Assembly (NCBI GenBank): GCA_019247865.1
Contig: JAFBAJ010000845.1
Span: 1-5,195, forward strand
DNA length: 5,195 nucleotides
Reading direction: 5' to 3'
Origin: Acidobacteriota bacterium
GTDB lineage: Bacteria > Acidobacteriota > Blastocatellia > Pyrinomonadales > Pyrinomonadaceae
Shown: one piece after another, positions 1-5,195 of the stretch
How the letters are laid out: each line of letters starts with the position of its first letter
How positions within the stretch are numbered: position 1 is the stretch's first letter
Notes under the pieces: model-generated
What the model saw: only the letters and a program-made list of their open reading frames with translations
The model's database searches: none
What the model was told of the DNA's origin: nothing
Program-made: the position numbers and the translations under genes

Positions 1-197
1 GCCGTGGAGGCGTCGTTGATGGTAATGGCCGCTGAATTGGTAAAGACCGTCTGCGGGGTGTCCGTCTGATTGCCTGTCGCCGACGCTTTGCGCATCGAGC
101 CGGAGAGCAACAGCGCGAAGCTGAGCCCAATGCCGAGCGCGATCATCGCGAGACGCGTCAGCTTTTTGGTTCTTCTCGAAAAAAGTTTCCGTAACAT
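1..197 (-). CDS. Secreted protein, N-terminal fragment (possible P-domain-like protein)
   Basis: Only the first 65 codons are in the window; the gene continues past the left edge. The ATG at 197-195 has a strong AAGGAG ribosome binding site 5 nt upstream. Residues 1-15 are basic (Arg/Lys-rich, including Arg8-Arg9), residues 16-33 are hydrophobic, and an Ala-Ser-Ala at 38-40 is a plausible signal peptidase I site, so the product should be exported. The Arg-Arg pair follows a Ser as in Tat signals, but the rest of the Tat motif is absent, so Sec export is more likely. After the signal peptide, the stretch VFTNSAAITINDAST (51-65) resembles the start of proprotein-convertase P-domain-like modules that I recall from secreted proteins of Acidobacteriota. 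That family call is inference from about 15 residues. The function is unknown. Confidence 0.6.
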   Translation of the reverse strand, partial: MLRKLFSRRTKKLTRLAMIALGIGLSFALLLSGSMRKASATGNQTDTPQTVFTNSAAITINDAST

Positions 198-202
198 CAA
201 TT

Positions 203-208
203 CTCCTT
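203..208 (-). promoter_or_regulatory. Ribosome binding site of the left-edge secreted protein
   Basis: On the minus strand this reads AAGGAG, a full Shine-Dalgarno match, 5 nt before the ATG at 197-195. It fixes the start of the truncated gene although most of that gene is missing. Confidence 0.7.
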
Positions 209-274
209 AATCTAAGGCGACTGTCGGACGTCGCCGCGAGGGGTGGAAAGAGTTAATCGTGCCGGTCGCACTTA

Positions 275-301
275 CTATTACAAATAAGATATTGACGGCA
301 A
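275..301 (-). promoter_or_regulatory. Weak candidate promoter for the left-edge gene
   Basis: On the minus strand TTGCCG (301-296) is followed after 15 nt by TAATAG (280-275). The intervening bases are the most AT-rich stretch of the leader. The spacer is shorter than the usual 17 nt and both hexamers are imperfect, so this is a low-confidence candidate. It would give a leader of about 70 nt before the ATG at 197. Confidence 0.25.
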
Positions 302-377
302 TGCACGAGCGTTGAAAACTTAACCCGAACTGCCAGAGAAGATGCAGCGCGGAACCCTAGGCTTGGTAGTTGATGAA

Positions 378-393
378 TGACCGGGGCCGGTCA
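378..393. repeat. Short perfect inverted repeat
   Basis: TGACCGG and CCGGTCA form perfect 7-bp arms around a GG centre. This could be a protein-binding dyad or a small RNA stem. It sits roughly 75 bp upstream of the weak promoter candidate of the left-edge gene. The function is unknown. Confidence 0.45.
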
Positions 394-548
394 AGCGCAC
401 GCAGCGTCAGGCATGTCTTGAGCCTGAACCTGTGCCTGATGGAGATTAATCTTCTTCAGAATCAAAGATAGGAACGCTGCTGGTACAAACAAAGACTAGC
501 CAATCAGGCGGAGAAATGTCAACTCGGATTTTTGCGCGGGCGGCGAAC

Positions 549-645
549 TCAACGCAGAGACGCAGAAAAGTCGCAGAGGGCACGCAGAGAAAATCAGAAA
601 TCCTCTGCGTGCCCTCTCTGCGCGAACTCTGCGCCTCTGCGTTGA
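549..645. repeat. Large GCAGAG-rich imperfect palindrome
   Basis: The left arm (549-590) and right arm (601-645) are imperfect reverse complements around a loop of about 10 nt. Each arm is itself made of short tandem units containing GCAGA or GCAGAG, separated by 2-6 nt: four in the left arm, and four as CTCTGC in the right arm. The main differences between the arms are one 2-nt insertion in the right arm, an unmatched patch around 567-571, and an A/G change at 560. The element starts 10 bp after the stop codon of the siderophore receptor gene, so in RNA it would be a very long 3' hairpin. No T-run follows, so it is not a classical intrinsic terminator. The base composition and repeat nature differ from the flanks and suggest a dispersed palindromic (REP- or MITE-like) element. 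An ATG reading frame crossing it (516-737, plus strand) is not a gene. Confidence 0.75.
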
Positions 646-655
646 ATCTACTTTC

Positions 656-2995
656 TCAAAACCTCGCCGTCAGGCCGAGGCGGAGCGCGCGTGGCGACCC
701 CGGCGAGATATTGTTGTTGCTGTCCGCGTTGAGATAGTACCGGCGGTCAAAGAGGTTCTCCAGATTCGCCTGGAGCCGCCACTTCTCGTTGAAGTTGTAG
801 AAGACGGCCGCGTCTGCGCGCGTGTAGCCGGGCAGGACGACCGTGTTGTCCACCGCCGCGAACATGTCTGAGCGATGTATCAGGCCGAGGCCCACTCCGA
901 GACGCGCCATGAGCCGGTAGTTGTTCCACAGCGAGAAGGTGTGATGCGGCACCTGCGCGACCTGCGCCCCGGCGCGCGCGGCGGTCGTCGCGTTCGTGAA
1001 AAAGGCATCCTGAAAAGCGTAGCCTCCGGCCACGATCCACTTGCGCGTCACGCTCCCGTTCAGAGCGAGCTCGAAGCCGTTGGTGCGCGAGCTGCCGGTC
1101 TGCACGATGGCGGTCGGATTGTTCGGGTCGGTCGCGCGCGTGTTGGTGCGGTTCTGCCGGTAGAGCGCGCTCGTCAGCGTCAGATAGCGGCGCACGTCCC
1201 ACTTCACGCCGAACTCATAGTTGGTGAACTTCTCCGGCTCGACCTGCTGCGTGATGGTCGTCAGGGAAGAGAACTGATCGCCCGAGCTCGGCAGGTACGC
1301 GACGCTGTAGTTCGCATAGATGGAGAGCGGTTGCACAGGCTTGACCACCACTCCGACGCGAGGCGAGACGAGGCGGTCTATCCGGCGCAGGTCTTCACCG
1401 TTGCGATTGTTGTGAAACTGCAAGTCGAAATAGTCGAAACGCAAACCCGCCACGACCTGCACGTAACGCGACAGCTCCAACTGATCCTGCGCATACGCCG
1501 CCGCCAGGTTGGTCTTCAAATGATTGTTGGCGTCTGTCGCCGCCTGACGAAAAGTGACGGGCGTGCTGATGGTCGGATTGTCGTATGAGACCAGAATGCT
1601 GGTCGCTGTGTTGTTGAAAAATCCAGTGTTGCGGAAATTATCTGTGAGCTGTCGCCCGACTTCAGCTCCGAGCAGGAACGTGTGACGGATGCTGCCCGTG
1701 TTGGCTGAGAAGATGAGGTCGGTCTGATTGAAAAGGTTCCGGCGCTGCGTCGCGTTGTTGTAAGCCGAGAGCGCGACGCGCGTCTTGTCCGCCGTCACAG
1801 CGCCCGGCACGTAGTTCTGATAAAACCTGTCGTAGTCGCCGAAGAGCGTCCGGTTGCGCAAGGTAAAGCGCCCCATCTGTCGCTCGAACATCCCGGACAG
1901 GAGATGCACATCGGCACGCACGCGGCTGTCTTTCGGATTGCCGAAGAAGGTCGAGATACGCGTGTCCGCAGGTCTGCCCAGATAAGAAGGGATGCCGCGA
2001 TCCGCCGTCCGCCCGTCATGAAAATATTCGTAGCCGACTGTGATCTTCGTCCGGCTGTCGGGCGCGAAAGTGAACGTCGGATTCAGTCCATAACGCTCTC
2101 GATTGACGAACTTGCGGTAGCTGTCGGAGTTCTCGTACAGGCCGTTGAAGCGAAAGGCCAGGCGGTCGCCGAACGGCTGGTCGAAATCGAACGCGCCGCG
2201 CCTGTTCCTGAAAGAGCCGCCCTGCAAAGTGAGCTCGCGCAGAGGCGTAAAGCCCGCTTCCTTTGTCACGCGGTTGACCACTCCGCCCCCGCCGCCGCGC
2301 CCGAAGATCATCGCGTTCGGCCCCTTCAAAGCTTCTATCCGCTCGACGTTGTAGAGGTCGCGGTAGTACTGCACGTCGTCGCGCACGCCGTTCAGATAAA
2401 AGTCTGCGCTCGTGCTGTTGCCGCGGATCACGAGCTGGTCGCGGTTGTTCTCGCCCTGATGCGAAGTGATGCCCGGCACGTAATTGACGACATCGCCGAT
2501 GCTCTGCAAAGACTGGTCGCGCATCTGCTCCTTCGAGACGACCGTGATCGCCTGCGGAATGTCTCTGAGCGGCGTCTGGGTCCTGGTCGCGCTGCCAATC
2601 GCTTCCGTCTGATAGTTCAGGACATCGGAGACCGCCACATTGAGATTCGAGCCGGCGACCTGCAACGTCACTTCCAGGACGGCCGCTTCGCGCTCGACCG
2701 ACACAGTCCGCGTCATCTCCTCAAAGCCCGCGGCCGAAATTTTTAAAGTATATTCGCCCGGAGCGAGCGCCAGCGTGAACTCTCCGTTCTGATCGCTGGC
2801 GGCAGTGAAGGTCTGTGGGCTGTTCTTCTCCTGAGCCGTGACCGTCGCGCCGACGATCACCGCGCGGTTCGGGTCCAGGACTTTCCCGCGCAGCGTCGAT
2901 TGAACGCCGACGGCCTGCGCCTGACAGAGGGCGAAGGTTCCGGCCAGCATGAGCAAGAGAGAGAAAAGACGGCCAAACAGATTTGAGCGCGACAT
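656..2995 (-). CDS. TonB-dependent siderophore receptor with carboxypeptidase-regulatory-like domain
   Basis: A complete 779-residue outer-membrane receptor that should import ferric siderophore using energy from TonB-ExbB-ExbD. A signal peptide spans about 1-28, with a hydrophobic core at 10-23 and a likely cut after Ala-Gln-Ala at 26-28. Residues 32-112 look like a carboxypeptidase-regulatory-like beta-sandwich (GKVLDPNRAVIVGATV, then DQNGEFTLALAPGEYTL). The plug spans about 140-246 and has the siderophore-receptor signatures PLRDIPQAITVVSKEQM, RGNSTSADFYLNGVRDD and VERIEALKGPNAMIFGRG. The rest is a 22-strand-type barrel with DRGIPS near 333-338 and NLFDRRYY near the C-terminus, ending in Phe as Bam substrates usually do. 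The closest family by recall is the catecholate receptor (Fiu-like) branch, but the ligand cannot be read from sequence. The ATG at 2995 has only a weak AGG upstream. A promoter and a Fur-like operator lie just upstream. Confidence 0.93.
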   Translation of the reverse strand: MSRSNLFGRLFSLLLMLAGTFALCQAQAVGVQSTLRGKVLDPNRAVIVGATVTAQEKNSPQTFTAASDQNGEFTLALAPGEYTLKISAAGFEEMTRTVSVEREAAVLEVTLQVAGSNLNVAVSDVLNYQTEAIGSATRTQTPLRDIPQAITVVSKEQMRDQSLQSIGDVVNYVPGITSHQGENNRDQLVIRGNSTSADFYLNGVRDDVQYYRDLYNVERIEALKGPNAMIFGRGGGGGVVNRVTKEAGFTPLRELTLQGGSFRNRRGAFDFDQPFGDRLAFRFNGLYENSDSYRKFVNRERYGLNPTFTFAPDSRTKITVGYEYFHDGRTADRGIPSYLGRPADTRISTFFGNPKDSRVRADVHLLSGMFERQMGRFTLRNRTLFGDYDRFYQNYVPGAVTADKTRVALSAYNNATQRRNLFNQTDLIFSANTGSIRHTFLLGAEVGRQLTDNFRNTGFFNNTATSILVSYDNPTISTPVTFRQAATDANNHLKTNLAAAYAQDQLELSRYVQVVAGLRFDYFDLQFHNNRNGEDLRRIDRLVSPRVGVVVKPVQPLSIYANYSVAYLPSSGDQFSSLTTITQQVEPEKFTNYEFGVKWDVRRYLTLTSALYRQNRTNTRATDPNNPTAIVQTGSSRTNGFELALNGSVTRKWIVAGGYAFQDAFFTNATTAARAGAQVAQVPHHTFSLWNNYRLMARLGVGLGLIHRSDMFAAVDNTVVLPGYTRADAAVFYNFNEKWRLQANLENLFDRRYYLNADSNNNISPGSPRALRLGLTARF

Positions 2996-3030
2996 TTGAA
3001 GAGCCTGCTTTCGTCGACGTGGATTGGGTA

Positions 3031-3053
3031 AAATTGAAATCGGTTTTCAATTT
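3031..3053. promoter_or_regulatory. Fur-like operator of the siderophore receptor gene
   Basis: A perfect inverted repeat with 9-bp arms, AAATTGAAA (3031-3039) and TTTCAATTT (3045-3053), around a 5-nt centre. The inner 15-mer (3035-3049) fits the 7-1-7 layout of Fur boxes (TGA...TCA ends) and matches 9 of the 14 defined consensus positions. It lies about 4-26 nt downstream of the predicted transcription start and 36 bp before the ATG of a siderophore receptor. A repressor bound there would block transcription when iron is plentiful. Identification as Fur rather than another dimeric repressor is inference. Confidence 0.65.
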
Positions 3054-3062
3054 CAGGTCGGG

Positions 3063-3091
3063 AGTATAATGATGAGCGGCGCGGCTGTCAA
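3063..3091 (-). promoter_or_regulatory. Sigma-70-type promoter of the siderophore receptor gene
   Basis: On the minus strand, a perfect TTGACA -35 element (3091-3086) is followed by exactly 17 nt and a TATACT -10 element (3068-3063). The predicted start of transcription is near 3056, giving a leader of about 60 nt that contains the Fur-like dyad. The -35 element begins 10 bp after the stop codon of the upstream gene, so the receptor has its own promoter rather than relying on that gene. Confidence 0.7.
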
Positions 3092-3101
3092 ACTCTTTTC
3101 G

Positions 3102-4064
3102 CTAATCCTGGCCGCAGATGATCTGGGCTGCGAGGAGCGGAATCATCAACTCGTGGTGGCCGGTCAGTGAATAGCCGCGGCCAGCGCCGTCCGCGGTCGG
3201 GCGACGCACGACGTTGGTCAGCGGGCGATAGGCCTGTATGAAGTCGAAGTTGGCGGTCGTGAAATCTCCCAGCGGATGACCCAGATTGCGCACGAGCGTG
3301 ACGGCCTTGAGGAAGACTTCGGGCAGCATCACGGCCGAGCCGATATTAAGGTAGACGCCGCCGCCGTTCATGCGCCGCACGATCTCCGAGAGCAGGCGAA
3401 AGTCTGTGTGCGTCGTCTGTCCTAAGGCTGCTCCGGCGGCCGTCGGATGAAAGTGCGCGATGTCCGAGCCGATGGCGACGTGCGCCGTGAAGGGCACGCG
3501 CTTCCGGTACGTCGCGCAGAGGAGCGAGTACTCGGCGTTCGGCGGATTGAGCTGCGAGAGCTCGCGCCCCATCGCCTCGCCGAGCCCGAGCCCATCGGCC
3601 TGTCCGCGCACCGCCGCTCCGTTTAAGAGCCGTCCCGTCTCTTCGGCCGCGCCGAACGCGCCCGCGCCGAGGCTCGCGTCCACATCCTCCGAAGTCGAGC
3701 CGACCAGAGCTATCTCCGCGTCATGCACGAGCACGGAGCCGTTCGCCGCAATCGCCGTCACAAAGCCCTGCTCCAACAGCTCTATGATGACGGGCGCGAG
3801 CCCGGTCTTGACCACATGGCCGCCGATGCCCCAGATGATCGGCTTCTCAAGCCTGCGCGCACGACGAATCTGCGCCGCCACCTGACGCAAGCTCTGCACA
3901 GCCAGAATGTTCGGCAGCTTTTCCAGAAAATCCGCGAGCGTTGAATCCTTCCCCACAGGCCGCGCGAAATCCTTCACCCCGACCTTGCTCGGCCGCGACG
4001 CGAGCGGATAAGTGTGTACCTCCTCCAGACTCAAAGGCCGCAAATCATCTTCGTAAATAGACAC
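3102..4064 (-). CDS. Deoxyhypusine synthase-like protein
   Basis: A 320-residue protein from the GTG at 4064. I align it from memory with deoxyhypusine synthase. GIGGHVVKTGL (79-89) and the following VTAIAANGSVLVHD match the segment where that enzyme has a Gly-rich NAD-binding turn and VDVLVTT. VPFTAHVAIGSDIAHFHP (190-207) matches the IPVFSPALTDGSLGD region. GGGVYLNIGSAV (234-245) matches the later Gly-rich loop, and HHELMIPLLAA (303-313) matches the ending ASLVFPLLVAE. The length also fits. The stretch holding the catalytic lysine in the eukaryotic enzyme (GARPDEAVSWGK) is about 8 residues shorter here and reads VVRRPTADGAGRGYS (285-299), with Arg but no Lys. Bacteria lack eIF5A, so if it is an enzyme the substrate would differ, for example a small polyamine; that is conjecture. 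No signal peptide or membrane segment is seen, so it is probably cytoplasmic. A longer form could start at the GTG at 4082, but the ribosome binding site and promoter favour 4064. Confidence 0.6.
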   Translation of the reverse strand: MSIYEDDLRPLSLEEVHTYPLASRPSKVGVKDFARPVGKDSTLADFLEKLPNILAVQSLRQVAAQIRRARRLEKPIIWGIGGHVVKTGLAPVIIELLEQGFVTAIAANGSVLVHDAEIALVGSTSEDVDASLGAGAFGAAEETGRLLNGAAVRGQADGLGLGEAMGRELSQLNPPNAEYSLLCATYRKRVPFTAHVAIGSDIAHFHPTAAGAALGQTTHTDFRLLSEIVRRMNGGGVYLNIGSAVMLPEVFLKAVTLVRNLGHPLGDFTTANFDFIQAYRPLTNVVRRPTADGAGRGYSLTGHHELMIPLLAAQIICGQD

Positions 4065-4073
4065 GTTCCACAG

Positions 4074-4079
4074 CTCCTT
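4074..4079 (-). promoter_or_regulatory. Ribosome binding site deciding the start of the deoxyhypusine synthase-like gene
   Basis: The minus strand reads AAGGAG 9 nt before the GTG at 4064-4062. This perfect Shine-Dalgarno lies inside the extension that would be coding if translation began at the in-frame GTG at 4082. No Shine-Dalgarno is present upstream of 4082, so the shorter protein is preferred. Confidence 0.6.
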
Positions 4080-4097
4080 CACAGTTATCGAGCGGCG

Positions 4098-4106
4098 AGT
4101 ATATCA
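4098..4106 (-). promoter_or_regulatory. Extended -10 promoter of the deoxyhypusine synthase-like gene
   Basis: The minus strand reads TGATATACT, an extended -10 element (TGN followed by TATACT at 4103-4098). No -35 hexamer is recognisable at 16-18 nt spacing, which an extended -10 can tolerate. Transcription would start near 4091. That gives a leader of about 27 nt to the GTG at 4064, but only about 9 nt to the GTG at 4082. Confidence 0.5.
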
Positions 4107-4141
4107 CGCGAGTTGCCTGCGCTCGCGCGTAGCTTTTTGCA

Positions 4142-4170
4142 TTGACTTGATAAATAGCCGCTCGCATAAT
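4142..4170 (+). promoter_or_regulatory. Sigma-70-type promoter of the Uma2 gene
   Basis: TTGACT (4142-4147) is followed by exactly 17 nt and CATAAT (4165-4170). The -10 element ends only 5 nt before the ATG at 4176, so the predicted transcription start falls on or beside the start codon. It points away from the extended -10 promoter at 4098-4106, making this a divergent promoter region. Confidence 0.6.
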
Positions 4171-4175
4171 TCCTG

Positions 4176-4826
4176 ATGATGCTCGCTGAATCTCACATCC
4201 TTGATCGTTTGACGGCGACGGCGACCGCCGAAAAGCGCATCTATTACGGCGTGGCATGGGAGACCTATCTGCAACTGCTCGAAGAACTCGGCGACGAGAC
4301 GAACGTGCGCCTGACTTTCAATCGCGGAGCGTTGGAAATCATGAGTCCGAAGCGACTGCACGAACAGATCACGCGCCTCGTGGATATGATTGTGACGCTG
4401 CTGGCCTTCGAACTGGGCTTGAATGTGGATAACTGCGGAGCGATGACCCTGCGCGTCGCGGCGGTCGAGCGCGGCGGCGAACCGGACAGCTGCTTCTACA
4501 TCGCACATGAAGCGGCCGTGCGCGGCAGCGAAGAGATTGATCTACAGATTCACCCGCCGCCCGACATGGTGCTCGAAGTTGACATTACCAATCCCTCCCT
4601 CGATAAATTCGGACTCTACCTGGCCGCACGCGTGCCCGAAGTCTGGCGTTACGACGGCGCACACATGAGCTTTCATCTTCTGGCTGGCGAACAATACCAA
4701 AACGCCTCGCACAGCCTCTGCTTTCCGCATCTCACAACGCAGATGCTCGAACGCTACCTCCACCTCGGTCGCGAGCAAGGCTCGACGGCCATGCTGCAAG
4801 TGGTCAAGCAAGAGCTGCCGTCATAG
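4176..4826 (+). CDS. Uma2-family endonuclease-like protein (PD-(D/E)XK fold)
   Basis: A 216-residue protein matching the Uma2 (DUF820) family, which has a restriction-endonuclease-like PD-(D/E)XK fold. Signature segments in order are: Tyr/Trp-rich N-terminal helix (23-35), LEIMSP with Glu54, followed by His62 in a helix that runs to about 80, EPDSCFY (102-108) with Asp104, PPDMVLEVDI (128-137) with Asp130 and Glu134, Lys144, and LYLAARVPEVWRYD (147-160). These are the expected acidic and lysine positions, so the active site looks intact. The biological role of the family is not established, although large paralogous sets occur in cyanobacteria and some other phyla. ATG codons stand at 4176 and 4179, and neither has a Shine-Dalgarno; with the -10 element ending at 4170 the mRNA is probably leaderless. 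It is the only plus-strand gene here and is convergent with uvrA. Confidence 0.88.
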   Translation: MMLAESHILDRLTATATAEKRIYYGVAWETYLQLLEELGDETNVRLTFNRGALEIMSPKRLHEQITRLVDMIVTLLAFELGLNVDNCGAMTLRVAAVERGGEPDSCFYIAHEAAVRGSEEIDLQIHPPPDMVLEVDITNPSLDKFGLYLAARVPEVWRYDGAHMSFHLLAGEQYQNASHSLCFPHLTTQMLERYLHLGREQGSTAMLQVVKQELPS

Positions 4827-4847
4827 ACTAAATAACAGGGTTCATTA
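4827..4847. other. Short convergent intergenic gap
   Basis: Only 21 bp separate the stop codon of the Uma2 gene from the stop codon of uvrA on the other strand. No hairpin or T-run is visible, so the two transcripts probably overlap at their 3' ends. Confidence 0.5.
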
Positions 4848-5195
4848 CTACGCGATCTTCTTGCCCTTCTGGCGCGTTGTGGGGCGGCCGGGGCGCGTGT
4901 GTGTGGCGTCGCCGTTGAGGAGGGGTTTGAGGGCGTGGCCGGTGTGGGAGCGGCGTGTGTGTGCGACCTCTTCGGGTGTGCCGGAGGCGACGAGGCGTCC
5001 GCCGTGCGAGCCGCCTTCGGGGCCGAGGTCGATGATGTGGTCGGCGCTCTTGATGACATCGAGATTGTGTTCGATGACGATCACCGTGTTGCCTAAAGAG
5101 ACGAGGCGTTGGAGCACGTCCAGGAGCTTGTGCACGTCCGCGAAGTGGAGGCCGGTCGTGGGCTCGTCGAGGATATAGATGGTGCGACCGGTCGC
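4848..5195 (-). CDS. uvrA: Excinuclease ABC subunit A (UvrA), C-terminal fragment
   Basis: The last 115 residues of UvrA; the gene begins beyond the right edge. UvrA is the DNA-damage-sensing ABC ATPase that loads UvrB in nucleotide excision repair in the cytoplasm. Visible are the Walker B segment and following loop ([17 protein letters not shown]), the helix [16 protein letters not shown], the H-loop motif [25 protein letters not shown] and the family-typical [10 protein letters not shown]. The C-terminal tail after this is rich in Arg, Thr and Lys (ending GKKIA), as is common for UvrA tails. Walker A, the signature motif of this domain and the zinc modules lie outside the window. The stop codon is TAG at 4850-4848. 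Confidence 0.96.
   Translation of the reverse strand, partial: ATGRTIYILDEPTTGLHFADVHKLLDVLQRLVSLGNTVIVIEHNLDVIKSADHIIDLGPEGGSHGGRLVASGTPEEVAHTRRSHTGHALKPLLNGDATHTRPGRPTTRQKGKKIA

Larger units (their letters stand above)
198..548. other. Non-coding leader region with small inverted repeats
   Basis: About 350 bases without a convincing gene. The part nearest 197 carries the ribosome binding site and weak promoter of the left-edge gene. A perfect compact palindrome lies at 378-393 (TGACCGG, 2-nt centre, CCGGTCA). A second dyad follows, in which TCAGGCA at 407-413 can pair with TGCCTGA at 433-439, or a shorter version (408-412) can pair with 422-426. Neither stem has a T-run on either strand, so they do not look like intrinsic terminators. 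The rest, including 440-548, shows no structure that I can support. Confidence 0.5.

Noticed and set aside
138..197. Tat (twin-arginine) signal in the left-edge secreted protein
   Set aside because: Ser-Arg-Arg is present at residues 7-9, but the following positions are Thr-Lys-Lys-Leu rather than x-Phe-Leu-Lys, and the hydrophobic core is strong, which fits Sec export better.
292..320. TTGACG on the plus strand as a -35 element
   Set aside because: The position 17 nt downstream reads AAAACT, with no -10 element nearby and no plus-strand gene following.
549..645. The palindrome as a CRISPR array or as a rho-independent terminator
   Set aside because: The repeated units are only 6-7 nt with no spacer-length unique sequence between them, so it is not a CRISPR. 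No T-run follows the stem on either strand, so it is not a canonical intrinsic terminator.
516..737. A 73-codon plus-strand reading frame starting at an ATG in the intergenic region
   Set aside because: It runs through both arms of the GCAGAG palindrome and into the antisense of the receptor C-terminus. It has no ribosome binding site, and its Arg/Ser-rich product matches nothing I recognise.
875..1588. Long plus-strand open frame antisense to the receptor gene (237 codons)
   Set aside because: Long antisense frames are expected in GC-rich coding DNA. The product is Arg/Val/His-rich with no recognisable motif, while the opposite strand encodes clear beta-barrel sequence.
1904..2746. Second long plus-strand open frame antisense to the receptor gene (280 codons)
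   Set aside because: Its composition is again typical of an antisense shadow, and it lies opposite the conserved plug domain, whose motifs fully explain the sequence. No promoter or Shine-Dalgarno is seen.
4104..4508. Minus-strand open frame opposite the Uma2 gene (134 codons)
   Set aside because: It is antisense to the conserved Uma2 catalytic region, without a ribosome binding site or recognisable family. It also overlaps the divergent promoter region.

Overview
The window looks like chromosomal DNA from a GC-rich Gram-negative bacterium, most likely an Acidobacteriota member (Blastocatellia-like). This is inferred from three things: a TonB-dependent receptor with a carboxypeptidase-regulatory-like N-terminal domain, a secreted protein whose N-terminus resembles the P-domain-like proteins common in that group, and a Uma2-family nuclease gene. 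No rRNA or tRNA gene or other decisive marker is present, so the taxonomy is tentative.

Layout from left to right. (1) Positions 1-197, minus strand, hold the signal peptide and first residues of a secreted protein that runs off the left edge. (2) Positions 198-655 are non-coding. They hold that gene's leader and ribosome binding site, small inverted repeats, and a large imperfect palindrome (549-645) built from GCAGAG units, directly behind the next gene. (3) Positions 656-2995, minus strand, encode a complete TonB-dependent siderophore receptor. It is preceded by a textbook sigma-70 promoter and a perfect 9-bp-arm inverted repeat placed like a Fur operator. (4) Positions 3102-4064, minus strand, encode a protein that I align with the deoxyhypusine synthase fold family. 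(5) Positions 4065-4175 form a divergent promoter region. (6) Positions 4176-4826, plus strand, encode a Uma2-family PD-(D/E)XK nuclease-like protein with a promoter placed so that the mRNA should be leaderless. (7) Positions 4848-5195, minus strand, are the C-terminal end of the excision-repair ATPase UvrA, which runs off the right edge.

The genes do not form one pathway. The receptor is an iron-acquisition unit with its own apparently iron-responsive promoter. The deoxyhypusine synthase-like gene lies upstream on the same strand with no visible terminator between them, so some read-through is possible. The Uma2 gene is a single plus-strand gene between two minus-strand genes and is convergent with uvrA, separated by only 21 bp. 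I see no CRISPR array, transposase, tRNA or phage gene, and no obvious new multi-gene system. The points most worth a second look are the GCAGAG palindrome, the operator-promoter layout of the receptor, the deoxyhypusine synthase-like protein that seems to lack the catalytic lysine region, and the leaderless Uma2 gene.
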